Of a stretch of 64,000 nt of DNA, positions 11,645 through 25,419 are shown one piece after another; within the stretch, counting starts at the first letter, position 1; every line of letters starts with the position of its first letter. Location of the stretch: positions 13,352,628 to 13,416,627 of the forward strand of contig CM040758.1 of assembly GCA_022829145.1 (NCBI GenBank), written 5' to 3'. The notes beneath the pieces are model-generated. The model was not told the origin of the DNA and ran no database searches. It saw nothing but the letters and a program-made list of their open reading frames with translations. The stretch comes from Albula goreensis (lineage: Eukaryota; Chordata; Actinopteri; Albuliformes; Albulidae). A program made the position numbers and the translations under genes.

Positions 11645-14600
11645 GTGAGTACTGTGTGCACTGTCAGGAGAAGAGATGACCATTTTACTCAGTGAAATCA
11701 ATTCTGTAGAAACACCTTTAATACACTTTAAAACCAACACAGACATATATATTATCATACTATTGCCACAAAGTCTAAATGTACAGTTCTTCCAAAGCTG
11801 GAACAAACATCTTTCTATTGACATTCTTTAGTTTATCTTGCTTTTGGTTAAAAGGTTAGACACTTACCATCATGATAATGACACGAGGGATCTAATGAGA
11901 GAACTAAGAGGCTTTTTGAGCTTTTTTGACATTAATTTGACATGTGAAAGATGGCATATCTCACCAAAAATCTGCTAAATCTGCCCCTAAGATATTTAAT
12001 TTGTGCAGTGTACCTACATTTCAGTAAAATGTCCTCCCCTCCATATTACTGAGTTAAATGAGTATTGCACCCTCCTTTTCTCATAAATTGTTGCTGGGCA
12101 ATAAATTGTTTGTTTCTGGAAATAGATTGATTTGATATGATTTTAGGATGACTGATTCCATTCTAAAACAGCAATTCCTTTTGCGATGCCAGTTCTGTTG
12201 GCGATTGACAGTGTAAAGCAGCACTGTGACTGTGTGTTTAGCATCTCTCTGGATGTGTGATTCAAATGTCTGCCTTTGTGTGTGTCTACAAGCATGCACA
12301 CCAGCATGAATGTGTGTGTGTGTATGTGTGTGTGGGAGTGAGCAGCTCTGTTAGTTGTATTGGATGACTGTATGCGGCCCCTATAACTCGGCCCCTCTCT
12401 GCAGCATCAGAAAGGCCGGTGTAGTGACCCTGCACTCACAGACTTCCTCCGATCCCTCCCACATGACCCGTGCTGCTTCCTGGCATTCCCGGGCCAGATG
12501 TCTGCCTCTCTCCCTGGCCTTCTCCTCCCAGCCTCACTTGTCAGGCTAACAGTTATGGGCATGACTAACTTCTCACTCCACTGTGGTGCAGCTCTGCCTG
12601 AAGTCCAGGGATGTGCTTTGCTTTTCCAAAAAGATCAGTTACAACTTCTGTCAAATCCCACAAAACTGTTGGTGCATGAAATGATAGACAGCCAAAGCCA
12701 ACAAAATCCTCTGTCAGAAATCTACTGGCACCAGTCAGATTGCAGGAAGACCTAGGCCAGAAACGTTAATTAAGTTATGAAGCTCTATCTATTGAGTGTT
12801 TGACTGAGCGTATATTATATATTTTTTGTTTTTTTGTAAGATGTGTTCCATTTTACATGTAAACAAGCACTGAATATAAAAAAGGAAACACCAAGAAAAA
12901 AGTGAGATTCTGATTCCATAATAGTGTGGAGCATGTTTTCAATGGTATGGTTTTGGTACACACACGGACGCTCTTTAATGGCAAGGTGAATATCAACCGT
13001 TAATTAATGTTAGTGAGTGATCATCTTCACCCCCTGTTAAGGCAATTCTTTCCAGCAGAGAGGGATTATCTTTCAAGATAATGATGCCCCTGTCTACAGA
13101 GAGAGAGAGTAGCCTCCCGTCAGGCTGAGGGGAACGCTCAGGCTATCCGTATATCATGGCGTCTCATTTCTCTGAGCTCAATCGAGTATTTATTTGGCAT
13201 TCTGGCATGGTGCCTGAGTCACTGCCTTCCACTTCCATTTACTAAGTGTGAGTTGATTGACCTTCCTATGGAAGAGTGATATCACGTTCCTCCTGCAGAA
13301 TTCCAGACTGGCAGACTCTATTCCACAGCAGCAATAGCATTCGGTGATATGTGGTGGCTCAACACCCTTTTAGTTCATTTCACATGTTTTCTGAGGATTT
13401 TGCTTTTTTCTGTGGCATGCTATAATAGTGAATGTTCAAGTGCTTGCTAAGAGCAGGGCAGGAAAATCACTGTGTTGAGAGCTAGAAGATAGTTGTCGTA
13501 ACAAATAGCCTTTTGAGGGATAAAGTGTTTGGAAAGGTGCCCACAGTTCTGGTCTGTGATTTTGTGGCTATGATACCGCTAGTTCCCCTGAGCATACATA
13601 ATGCATTGCACCACATCTGTTGATCTGACAGTAAAAACAAAGTTCTGAAACAGATGTCTTTGACCTCGTCTTGGCCTCCGACATTTTTTTCCTCCCTCTT
13701 ATCTATGGCAGATGACGGCACCCATCTCTGGAGACAACATAACAGGGTCGGTAATGTAATTATATTCACTGTCCTACAACTACACTGGACAAGGTGCTAT
13801 CGACCTCTCTAATGCAGGGACGACAGGCCAGAACTTCAGCTGAATGAAATTTGAAAGCTGCAGCAGTAGAAAAAGAAGTTTCCTGTTTAAAAAAATCGTA
13901 GACGTGTCTCAACAGACATGTTGTCTTAGCTCAGGGGAAAACGCTGCCAGTTGGGCTGTGTTTGCTCGGAGTGCAGTCTAGCAGGGAGAATGGAAAAACT
14001 TTGCTGCAGACAGCGATGGTAAACCGTGGTGACAAATGGTGTTTGGCGGTCACCCTTCCTGTGAATGGGGTTTGCCCTTTTGCCTGTCTCCATTTCAGGC
14101 TGAGGAGATTCTGGGCCCTTGGAGAGTGCTTCTGTTTACATGCAGAAAACAAACTATTATATATTAGAGGTCTTACATATTCAGAAGGTAATAAAGTAAT
14201 TAAGTAATTCAAATTCAAATGTTTATTTCTAATGTTTTGACACCTGTTATATAGCTCTAACTTTATTTATTTGGTGTTCTTAAAGCATTTGGCCCAGAAT
14301 ACTGCACAGGAGGAGAGAACATAATAAAAAGGCTGCAAAGACAAGTAGTATGAATATGAAAATGAAGAGAACAGCCAAATAAGAGCAATGGATAAGATAC
14401 TACTGAAATAGAGTAGTGTACTATAGAATAGACAACAGTAGTACAGATAACAGAGCAACATGAGAAAAATGAAACAATCATTAGCAGGAGAGTGAATGCC
14501 TGTTATTTAGCCGAGGGCTTCAGGATGCTTTTGTATATTTCATATTTACAGCACAGGTATGAGAAATGTAGAATAGACTAGCTGACATGGAACTTAAAAT

Positions 14601-17600
14601 GGTTGTAAAAATTAAGTTATGAAAACCCCATTGTTCGAAAGCAATCTTTTAAATCCCTGAAGTTGTGTTTTTTTCATCAGGTCCATTAAACTTTCATAAT
14701 CCAGGACAACAATAAAAGGATGCTTACATAATATAAATGCTGCTTGTGGAATGAATCAAACACACATTGTTATACTGTTCCCACAACTGTATTCATCCTG
14801 GCCTTGACGCGCTGGTAGTTAAGATTGCAAAACGAAGCCTTTTTGTCTTTTCACCAAGAAACTCTGACACCATTAGCACAATAGTTTTGATAACTTATTT
14901 GAGTGTGCAGCCCTTACTTTCCCATAGCGTGGAAAACAGGTTTCATTTGATGCTTTGATCATATCGAATTATATTACAGAGACTGTGTCATTAGCATTTT
15001 GAACACAGCGGGTCGTCTGGTGATCCTGGTGAAATATGCAGAGGCCTGTCAGTTGGGCTCCTTTGGTTCACATATTAGCAGTGCAGGACTGTACAGTACC
15101 CAACAGGGCTGGAGCAGGCTGGAGAGCGGCTGGAGCCTGGAACTGATGCACAGAGCTGGAGATGCAGAAGGCTGGGTCTGCTGACTCAGATCCTCCCCTC
15201 ACACGACACCTCATTGTCCTGTTAAACCGTGACCGCTCTCCCTGCAAGGATAATGAATGCAGAATATGCAGTGATCTGTTGTCGTCCTCAGGCCATGTGT
15301 GAATGAGCCTTCGGTGCTCCAATATGACGCAAACCTTCATGGAAGTGCCCTAAGGAAAACTCCTTAATGTGTATTGTATTTTCTACAAATCACTTCAGCA
15401 GCTCCTTTTATGGTAATAAAACACTTGCAGCAGAGATTATTACAATAGCGGTAATTGGCGATGGGGGACTCATACTTTATGGAACATTCATTTAACAAAT
15501 TTGTGTTAACCCCCTGTCCCCTCCCCCTCTGAATATATTAGAATCTGAGATGTGGCTGTGGTTGTGTACAGAAGGTGATTATGGCTGTTCTCTGGTGATG
15601 CTTGGTAAAACGCGTAGCGTATCGATGTCTCCTGCAGTCAGATTTTTCTTGGGTTCTGGGTATTGTGTAAGGGCCGCAGCTGTCTGACCAAGGGGTTGAA
15701 TAAATAGGGCCATCAGGAATGAAGAGGGCCTGTTTCAAGAGTGTGGTAAGCACAGAGCCAGTGGCAATAACACATTGATGCCTGTGGCTCGTTTTATTCC
15801 TTCATGGGTGTGTGGGTGGGGAGGGAGAAGTGGGAGTGGCTGAGGATGGTGAAAAAGGCCCTGGCATAATGAGATAGACCCCCACCCCCAGAACATTGGA
15901 ACATTGGAACATTGAAAGCTATATTTCATCTTGTAGCACCCCTCTCTCCCTCAAGGCTCGATCAGTGGCACAAGAAGCCTGTCTGGAACCGAAGGGCTGC
16001 AGAGATAAAGCACTCCCACAATGCAACAGCCATTCCACCCGGGGACATCATCCCACCTCATCGCCAGTTAGGAAATCACCATAGTGACACTGTGCTGGAG
16101 CCTCAGTACAAGGATCAAGGCTGATGAGGGAAGCAAAGCACGTTTTTGCTGCTGGGGATTTACAGGCGTCGGGCTGTCCAGTTCCCTCGACGGATGCGAT
16201 TGGCTTGATGTGCAGGCTCTTGAAGACTGAGGGCTTTGAAGAATACAGGGGAATCTGTCAATAGTTTATATAAACAACAACCTTCTCTTTGTGCGCCTGA
16301 CCCCAGGTAGTCCGGCTTTCATTCCACACCATTTGTCATGTGCGTGGCACCACGTCCGTCTGGTGGGCAGCCACTCAAGCGATAAAGAAAGCCGAATCAA
16401 GTAAAGAAGTGCCGGGCAGTGATTGGACGGGAGTCAAGTTGTCATGGCGCCAGATGTGGCGCAGCTTCTCCACTCTTTTGTGGCGGCTGTTGTAGAGGCT
16501 TGCTGCTCATCACCACTTTTATCTGCTCTTTTCATCTCCCTACTGGATTTTCACTGTCGCCATGGAGACACTCAAATGATCAAGACAGGATCACATGCTT
16601 CACTTTCTCACCAACATCAAAATTAGTTGATTTGCAGTTCTCAGCATAATATGTGGGACTTTTCCCTCTATCTCAGTTAATATTAACAGGCTATTAAATT
16701 CCTGTGCCAAAGGTAATAAAGACAACCTCCCCGCAGTCCAGTTATTTGTCCTGAACTTGAGTCTACTAATGAAATTCAAGTGTTACCTTGAATCTCCTGC
16801 ACTAAAACTATTTGGCAAGTTTAATGAATTGAAACATTATTTGAAAGAATTGCTGTCTTTGAAGTGGCCAAACATGGATTTGTTACCCCAGGTCATGAAA
16901 TGACTCTCAAATGATCCCAGCAGCGATAGTATGCAAGGCTTAAGTTCAGGGTCATTGTTTTGAAAAGGCCACACAAAAGCATGGTTTCATGAGAAACTGC
17001 GGTGACAGCTTGGTATAGTGTACACCTCTGCTGCAAGACTTGCTGTGGTAGCCTTCAAATTCTACAAGCAATTATTTTTCCAAGTCTCACCCATATTAGT
17101 CCATATTTTTAGTTATGCAGTCCAGACAGAAAGACAAACACTCAGAGCAAGAGCCTAATCTCAACCCCATCAGGGGAAGCCAGAAGTTAATTGAAGTCTG
17201 TGCCAAGCATCTATACATCAACACTGTGACAGTGGTGGATGCTTTTTTCCCAGTGATCCATTTGTATATGTCGATTACTCTCTTCCTCCAGGAAACATAA
17301 AACGTGCTGCATGCCCCAGTCACATGTACGTTCCAAGTTATAATTTTAGCATAAATTTAGGATATTTATGATCTATGATATTAAGACAGTTATCACACGT
17401 GCCTGTAATGTTCACATGAGCTTTCAGCTGATCTCATGTAAGGGAGATAACCAGGAAGGTACAGACACTTTCACTTAATATATTAAGTAATTAACAAACA
17501 TACATAGACAAGCAATAGGGAGAAATGTTGTTGAATTTTATATGGGAAGTATACTGGAGAAGGCAGAATGTTCTAGAATGTCTATCAGGTGCAGTTAATT

Positions 17601-17739
17601 TGCTGGGGGAGCAGGATTACAGAGTTGTTTTTTGGAAAGCTGGTAACACACCCCTGGGTGTCAGAGCTTTGAAAAGGAATCAATAAGTGCAGAAGCATAA
17701 GGAGCAGATACAGGCATAGCTTTTACCACCCCCTTCTCT

Positions 17740-18035
17740 CATCTCAGACTGTGCCCCCATCCTCTCCACCCTCTCTCCCTTTTCTCCTTTTCTTCTCCTC
17801 CTCTCATCCTTCTGCTCACCACAGACTGGGACTTCTACCTCTCCAACTCCCCTCTCTCTTTCTCAATTCCTCCTTTCTTTCTCCTCCTCTCATCCTTCTG
17901 CTCTTCACATACTGCCCACATCCACCCTCTTGCTCTCTCTTTCCTTCTTTCTGTCTTCCTCCTCCTTATTCGTTTCTTATCACAGACTGGGCATTTAATC
18001 TTACTTATCCTTTCATTTTCCCTTTCACCTCCTCA
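17740..18035. repeat. Pyrimidine-rich tract with three imperfect repeats
   Basis: About 300 bases of nearly pure C/T on the plus strand. Three related phrases recur: TCCTCCTCTCATCCTTCTGC at about 17795 and 17882, and a diverged TCCTCCTTATTCG version near 17956. The first and third are followed by CACAGACTGGG. Long homopurine-homopyrimidine tracts can adopt triplex (H-DNA) structure. The 96-codon open frame over it is low complexity and is not a gene. Confidence 0.7.
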
Positions 18036-18687
18036 CTGTGATTTGTGTTTCTAGTTACGATTTGTACATCTTCTTAAATTTTATGATTTCATCTACAGTT
18101 TTGCTTTTTCCAAATATGGAATGTCTGGCCATATTTGTAAGACCTTCCCATGAAAGATACTTCCTTCATCCGTGCAGAACAGCACAGCCAGGGACGTGCT
18201 TGAGCACAATGAGAGCCTGTGTTTTTAGCCTGACTAACAAGTGTTATACACACAGTGCCTTGTCTCTGTAGCAGCTCTCATTGGGTCTGCTGAACGCATC
18301 ACCCCAACACCATCCCCAGAAACCCGGGTTAGCTTTCACTTTGGTTCCCCGTTCGGTTGTGGGGTAACTTTGTGATGCGAATTGGCCTGTTCCGAACGAT
18401 TTCATTCCTAGAAAGTAACAAACTCACTGCTCCCATCTTCTGATGGTTATAATTTAGTCATGAAAAAACATCAAAGGCACATGTCATGTATATTTTAAAA
18501 ATGTCCTGAAAGAGCATATTCAAAAGGAAGATTTGATAGCATTCCCAATCCACAATTAACAATCTGCAACTGATTTTTTTATGATTGGAATTTCAAAATA
18601 ACATGTGTACATAGTGTTGTAATGCCATCCGTTTCATGTTCCTTGTACTGTAAAGATAACATTCAAGGGACCCATCATGAAACTCGG

Positions 18688-18788
18688 CAAGTGTACACTA
18701 CATGCTGGAAACACATACTCTGGAGGTGTATGAAAGTTGGGGTATGTGTTTCCAGTGTGTTGTGTATACTTACTGTAGTGTACACTTG
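18688..18788. repeat. Nested inverted-repeat element (about 101 bp)
   Basis: Perfect 14-bp terminal inverted repeats CAAGTGTACACTAC (18688-18701) and GTAGTGTACACTTG (18775-18788) enclose imperfect arms at 18695-18720 and 18740-18765, which share CTGGAAACACATAC. The transcript of either strand could fold into one long hairpin with a loop of about 20 bases. It could be a small MITE-like palindromic transposon relic or a hairpin RNA precursor; the sequence alone does not decide. Confidence 0.7.
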
Positions 18789-19637
18789 AGAACCAAACAT
18801 TTTCAGCTGGGAGTAACCCTTTTCATGATGAAAGTAGTATACAGAACACAGGACATAGGGTCTTGTCTCTTTATGCCTGTTTTTCAACTCAACACAGATC
18901 CACAACATGCGCATGTGCACTTTGACTGGCAGCAAGGAAAGGTTAGGGATGCAAGGGGCTTAATTGGCTGCTTGAGGTTACTGGGGTATACTTTATCATT
19001 CATGACACACCATGGTAAGTCAGTGAGGTGGGATGTGTAGAAACTGGTAATGTGTTCCTGGTGATAGCAGAGGGTTAATGAAGCATGTGTAGACACCCTG
19101 GAACTGATGTAACAGGGTGCACATGTCTGAGAAGTGAGAAACGATCTTAATCCCACTTAATTCCTACTCCTCGTACACCCCCACCCCCACCCCCTGCTTA
19201 ACTTCTACCGAATGTATTTATTAATTCATTATTTTTTTTTCTAATTACATAGCTGAAGCCAAGGGAAAAGGATTATGCTTACAGTACATTTTTACAATTA
19301 CATCTTACTCAAAAAGCAGTTCAGCTACTTTGCCATAAAAGGAAAACAACATAAGAGTAAGTGGAACTTCTGATGTCTAAATATTATTCAGACCTCACAG
19401 AAATGCCCCATATGTTGTCAACACATTCCATGAGCAGTTAGGATACAATTGTGACAAGTCCTGGCATTTTTAAAATGTATACTAAATATTTGGAAATGTG
19501 TGGTATTAAAAATATCTACTGACTCTTGGAATATGTATTCACATGTTTACAACAGAGGAATGTCAGGCCTTTCGATGTTATCCTGCTTCCTGTTTTCTGT
19601 ATCCTGTTAAGCTGCCTCATGACAGATGTTCTTAGAG

Positions 19638-19733
19638 ACTTGTAAGGCTATTTTAGTAAAATACTAAAATAGCCTTACAAGTAAAATAATTTTAGTAAAA
19701 TACAGTAAACGCACATCGATGTGCATTTACTGT
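19638..19733. repeat. Two adjacent near-perfect palindromes
   Basis: The first palindrome has perfect 21-base arms (19638-19658 and 19662-19682) around a 3-base AAA spacer. A second begins 20 bases later (19702-19733): 16-base arms meeting at ATCGAT with a single mismatch (AAACGCAC against AAATGCAC). An extra TTTTAGTAAAATAC copy of the first arm's inner part lies between them. This suggests a folded-back repeat or a palindromic transposon remnant. Confidence 0.75.
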
Positions 19734-21326
19734 GCATTATAAGGATACACTTTTGGTACAGAACAGGCAGCAACAGTGCATAATGCTAAAACAGCACACT
19801 GCCCACAACACTAATTGTTTTTGCATATACACAATACATTTCAATTGTGGTGCTCACATGGTGCCAAAAAAAGTAGGAATCATCCCTTTTGAGAGAAACA
19901 TTTAATTTCATCCCACCAAAGTATTCAGAGTGCTTAACTGTGATTTAAAGAACTGTATTTCACTTTGCCTGACTATATTTGCAGTTTTCATTGCTATGGC
20001 ATTTGGTGTAAGGCATGAGGTGGAATTTAGGAGCCCTTTATCATATTGTGAAGAATGCAAAAGCTTTCCCTCAGCCATAATATCATACCAAATGTTTGTC
20101 ATATTTGTGCTTCTTCATTATGCACCATAATGCATCCTTATGAGCACTGACTGAAAGGGGAGGATGGTATTGAGCCCTGTGAAATGGCTGCCTAATCAAG
20201 TCTGCACTCATTTTTCCTCATGTTTTCATCAATCCGTTGATGTGCATGCTAGCTGAGCTTTCAAAGAGACTAAAGAAAATCCATGAATAAATTATGAAAA
20301 CAGAATGTTATGATGTACTGTTTGGAAATAGAAAGACAGTTTACTATCTTTTTAAGATTTTGAGTACTCTTTTTGTTGAAACACAGACAGATCCTGAGGG
20401 GAATAGTTGCTTGCTGAGGCTTTTAGACAAGACAGACAAGTTTTATTTGGATACCCCATTTTTGGAACTGCTTTAGCCAAATGCCCTGACAAAAACGCAA
20501 CCTTGAATCTGCGTTGTCACTTGAGGAGAACGTCCATTCCACACATTCTGTAGCATAAGTGTTCTTTAGCAGCAGAGTGTTGTGTATTTATGGAGTGTTT
20601 GGAAGTTAAACATACAAAATAAATTGTTTCCAAGCATAGATTTCTGTAACACATATATCAATATTCTAAAGTGTTAAGGGTTGTTTTGTGAGTGATATAG
20701 CAGGGACTCAGCCAGTCAGAATGGCCCTATTCAACAGCCTTTTCCTCACAGTCCAATCAGGCTCTTGGGCCTGTGGGAGCTGGACTTTAGGGTGGAGAAG
20801 CTTTCAGTGCTGACTAAAGGAATTTTCAGTCACTTATGCAGGAGCTGCTAGCAATTCATATGGAGACAAACTCTCCACAGCCTTACCTCAACTCAGTTCA
20901 GTGAGGGGTTAGGGGTTAAAGTTCAAGTTCCAGCCAACGAGGTGGCTGCCAAAGCCAAAGAGCATTCTGCTAGATAATATGGACAGAGACCTCTGCATTG
21001 GAGCTGGTACCTCACACAAGTCCTTGTGTATGCAAAAAAACAAGCTTTCTTCCCCCTTTTTTTGCAAGCTAGGGAGTAAATTGGATGGTGGGAAATGTGT
21101 TTGTTGTTTAATTAGGGCTGAAAACAGTTGGGCTGTTATGTTCTGTAGTGTCATGTTGCCTTTTTTGCTGCTTTTGTCTAATGGTCTCTTTTTCAGAAAA
21201 TGTGTACTCACTTGACCTGGTGACAGTGACAGTCCACTCTGGTCAGAGTCCAGTGGAATGTGTTAAGAAGTGCTTCCCTTCTCTTGGAATGCTGGGAGAT
21301 CTGGGGAACGCAACCATTATCTGTTA

Positions 21327-21386
21327 TCCCTGGGGAAGAGTGCATTTAGTCTGATCTTTTTACATCTTATCAGACTTCCCCAGGGA
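21327..21386. repeat. 12-bp perfect inverted repeat, hairpin candidate
   Basis: TCCCTGGGGAAG (21327-21338) pairs with CTTCCCCAGGGA (21375-21386). Flanking TCTGAT/ATCAGA could extend pairing with a bulge. It could be chance or a decayed repeat. Confidence 0.45.
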
Positions 21387-23499
21387 CAGAGTAATGCTGG
21401 AATAATTGAAGTGCTGTTTTTCATCATTAGAGGCATCCTTGTCCGTTGGCATGACAAACGGTTAAAGGCCTCGTAGTCAGTTTCATTTGGCAGATCACTT
21501 TCACTCAAGCCCAGGGTCCGCTAGCTCTGTCTAACATCTCCATGACCAGTTACAGCAGTCATGCTCCAGGAGTTTGAATATGAACTCAATAACATGCTTG
21601 AAAAAAAAGCTCAAATGTGACATGAATTCAATGAGAAAAAGATTTCAGGAAGGGAGCCGCACCTCATCCTCCTTCAGCAGCGACTCCTGCTGGTTTGATC
21701 AGGTACTGCCACTCTGCCAGCAGCACAGTCTTTCAGGATGGCAACACACACCAATCAGGATGGCAACTAGATTGGTGGTTTTTAGTGTAAAAATATATCT
21801 AAAATTTTAAATAAGAAAGAACCTAAATAAGTAAATAAGAAAGATTCCTACTAACATCCTATTCTTACTTACTTTACCCTGGCACTCAGTAGTCACTGAA
21901 AAGCATAAATGTTTGAGCCATAAATTATTTTAATAGTAAATTAATCACACAGTGAAAGTAATTGCTCATATCTTTAATTTTGGAATGACATTACTGGAAA
22001 CAGCCCTTTCTTAGAAATTGAGACCAAACCACCTTTGCAGTGTACATGAAGAATGAACAGTGCACGGTTCAGTGCTTCGCCCTCTCGGTGTCATTTCTCA
22101 AAGCAGGCCACTGCAGTATAATCAGAATTACAGTAATGTTGCTCGGTGGCCAGTGTCTCCATTTCTCTCAGCGCCACTCTCTAGACTGGATACAATTTAT
22201 CAACACGTAAAGCACTCTCATCAAGCAGTCAAAGACATCTGCAATGAAATATTTTCTTATGTGCATGCACATGGCTTTGAATTAATTTCTCTGGGGAATT
22301 GGGAAACAAATTTATGTGCTTCAGATTCAGCCATGTACAAAGATGACAGGAAAAAGAGCTTTTAGAAATATTTCTTTCCAAACCTTTCTCTTTTACACAG
22401 TTCATTGACAACAAAAAGAAAACAATAGTTTGTATTGCAGTTTTCAATTATTGACCATTTATTAATAATTGTTGGTTTTATTTGTAATAATTTGTCCTCA
22501 TAGAATGGTAATGAAAGGTTGGTTAGGGTTTATTTTCTGTTTCCTGTGGAAGTCCCTTTGGAAACCTCAGAGATACAATGGTTTCTCTTCACTGGAAACC
22601 GTTTGTTTGTCATTATTTGTCTTTGGAAGAATAAAAATAGTCAAAAACAACGTCCACTGCACTCAAGGATCAACTAGACTTGGTGGTATTGACCCGTATA
22701 TGAATTTCAAAGAAGAAAAAAAGGGTCTCAACAGTTAAGTCACATGTGAGTAAAAACAAACTAGAACAGCTATAAAAAAAAGGAAAGCTGTGTGTGGCTC
22801 TTCATCATTAAGTATGGGTGCAGAGTGTGGATAAACTGGTGTCAAATCAATACTGTGCCAGTACCAACTGTGTTAGACAGCCCCCAGCACCTTTTTGGTC
22901 ATAGGGCCACCTGGGCAGAGAGGCTCATCACTCACCAGCGCCACCTGATGGGCAGTAAGGTCCCTACATTTTGCCACACAAGTTGTCTTCCTCACAGACA
23001 AGACTTGTTTCTGTGCAAGCTTAACTCTGTGGTGTGAAAATAAGCCTCAGTTAACACCACATGCATTGAAGGTGCCTTTGCTTGTCTGCACTCTCCCGAA
23101 CTGATAGCAGAGGTTACAGAAATAAGCACTGTTTGTGAATGTGATCTGGTGTTCCAAATTTAGAGAAAAATATGAAAAATATAACTTGTAGAATAAAAAC
23201 TTTTCTTGCCAGTCCTCAACAATGCAAATTCAGAGAAACAAAAATAAAATGAAGCTGCTGTCTGCATCTTCGGCCTGCCTGTAAACCAAGTCAGTGTGTG
23301 TGATATTTGACTGGAATCCCACTGAGGTTATACAGTCCTGCAGCCCAGTGCTGTGAGACATGTGAAGTACAGTAGAACTGCTGCTCCATCCAGGCTCTGC
23401 AACTGTGAAACCTAAGAATGACACAAATGTTGCTAACTGCAGTTCCCTGAACAGTTATCACGAACTGAAGGAGAAAACTGGAAAGTCTAATATTCTAAG

Positions 23500-23650
23500 T
23501 GACGTCAGCCAATCGCAGTCTCCCCCCCTAACTCCTGCCCCCCCAACAGAACACAAAGGGCGGGAGTGAGACTCCTGTCTGCTGTCAGCTTGTGTCTCAC
23601 ATGCCCGCCTTTGAGAACTGGCGGAAGCAAACTCATTGAATCTGAGCGGT
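23500..23650 (+). promoter_or_regulatory. Promoter-like CRE, CCAAT and GC-box cluster in intron 1
   Basis: A full palindromic CRE (TGACGTCA, 23500-23507) is followed directly by GCCAAT (23508-23513) and, 45 bases on, by a GC box GGGCGGG (23558-23564). Two C-runs lie between, and GAGCG|GTATGT at 23644-23654 resembles a splice donor. The combination resembles a TATA-less vertebrate promoter with a short first exon. It sits about 2 kb upstream of exon 2, so it could drive an FBXO41 transcript lacking the zinc-finger exon. That use is inference; CREB/ATF, NF-Y and Sp-family factors are the usual binders of these motifs. Confidence 0.4.
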
Positions 23651-25419
23651 ATGTTTCAATACTGGGGGGGCTGAAAATCAGTCCTGTATTGGCATACTGC
23701 CTGGCAGTATATTAGCGTTTTCCTCTGTACTTAATTATGTGAGTGTTTGAAAAATCAAAGTGAATTTACCAGGGAGGACATCTTAAAGAATGACAACATA
23801 AGCTGTAATAATGTAATTATGCATATTCCGTGAGGACAGCTGATAATCTCAAAAGTATGTATCACAGCAAAATCTTTTGCTGCAAAGACAAAGTGCTGTC
23901 TGCTACATTTGATAAACTTTTACCATAATTGTACACAATACACAATCTATGATTATTTTACAACCCTGTTAGCTTTCTTTTTGCTTCTTGCATTGAAAAT
24001 GTTTCTGCATCTTATCTTTGCAGAAGTACATGGAAACCCAATTACTCAAAAAGGAAAACCAATACAATCCCATACCCTGAAGGGTGCTGAAAAGATGTAC
24101 TCCCTGGCAGTCATGGGCGCATCAGTATATTGCACTTCCTGGGGGCTGTCCCTCCAGCCAAAGCTCTGGCTCAAAGCGGATATTTTCAGATTTGTGCATA
24201 CTATGTTTAGACAGACATGATGGCTGGTGTTTACATGGACAGAATGTATTGTCAGAAAACAAGCCAAGGAACACTGTTTCAGTGGTCTGTCATGATGTAC
24301 ACAGAGAGAGAAAGGGAATGTAGGAGGTTCACAAATAATGAGGAAGAATGTGTTTAATATTTTATTGATTTACTGGTATTTGGAAGCCATAAATGCTAAT
24401 TATAAATAAAAGTAAGACTGTGATATTGGGTGTATACATTTTTCACAAATTAACACAATTTGCAAGGTTTATTATAATATATTTTTAGGTACTAAAACAG
24501 TAATATCCAACTTTGATACAGCTATGCTTCTCTTTCATCTTGTCCCAGTTACCCCCTTACCTCCCAAGCACCAACCACCTTCCTATCTCCCATGTTTAGA
24601 TGGAGGTGGACATGAGGACTGAAAAAAAGATGAGAGACAGAAAAAATGAGAACCATAAAAAAAGACAAACAGGCAGAAAGGACTCTTGTGCTCACCTGGC
24701 AGGGCAGCGCTGAGCATGCAGAATGAGATCTATTCACGCAATGGCCCTAGCAAAAGGGCATTGTGAAATCTAAAGGTGCTCCGCCTGGCTGGAGCAAATA
24801 CCTGCAGGTGAAAAAAAATGGTTTTATACCACTTTAGCTTATAACTGAAATTTCAAGGAAATGCAACAATAGGTCTGGTGCATATGGGCCAAATCATCTG
24901 CACAGAGAGAAACTCTGTGTTCCTGCTCGCCCCTCTAATGGTTCCTTCAATATCATGGCTATTTTGCTTCAGCAGCAGCCAGGGGTCCGATAACAATTGC
25001 AAACAAGAGGGGAGAAATGACCTCATTTCCTTTATTTCAAAATTTGAACTATTACTAATCCACATTCTCTAATTTAAAGAGCCCACAGAGGAGTTTCTCA
25101 GAGTGACCTGTGGAGAAAATTGCACTGAAAAGATCAGTCTATTGAAATAATGGCACCTTCAGGACAGCATGTCCCCATATCACCTCTCCACACTGAGGTA
25201 TGGTTGCATGACAGCTGGTTGTAGATGTGCCACTCAGCCCAGCCTCTGCTTCCCGCATGCTGTCCAGGAAAGCCACCAAGCTTGGGAACACTTCCTGGCC
25301 TTGGCCTGCTGATGGATGAGTGGTCTATGAATGTGACTTTCCAGTTTACTGCTATTTACTGCTATGCTCAAATGTGGATTGACCATTTGAATATTTTATA
25401 ATGTTTTGACTGAGTATGC

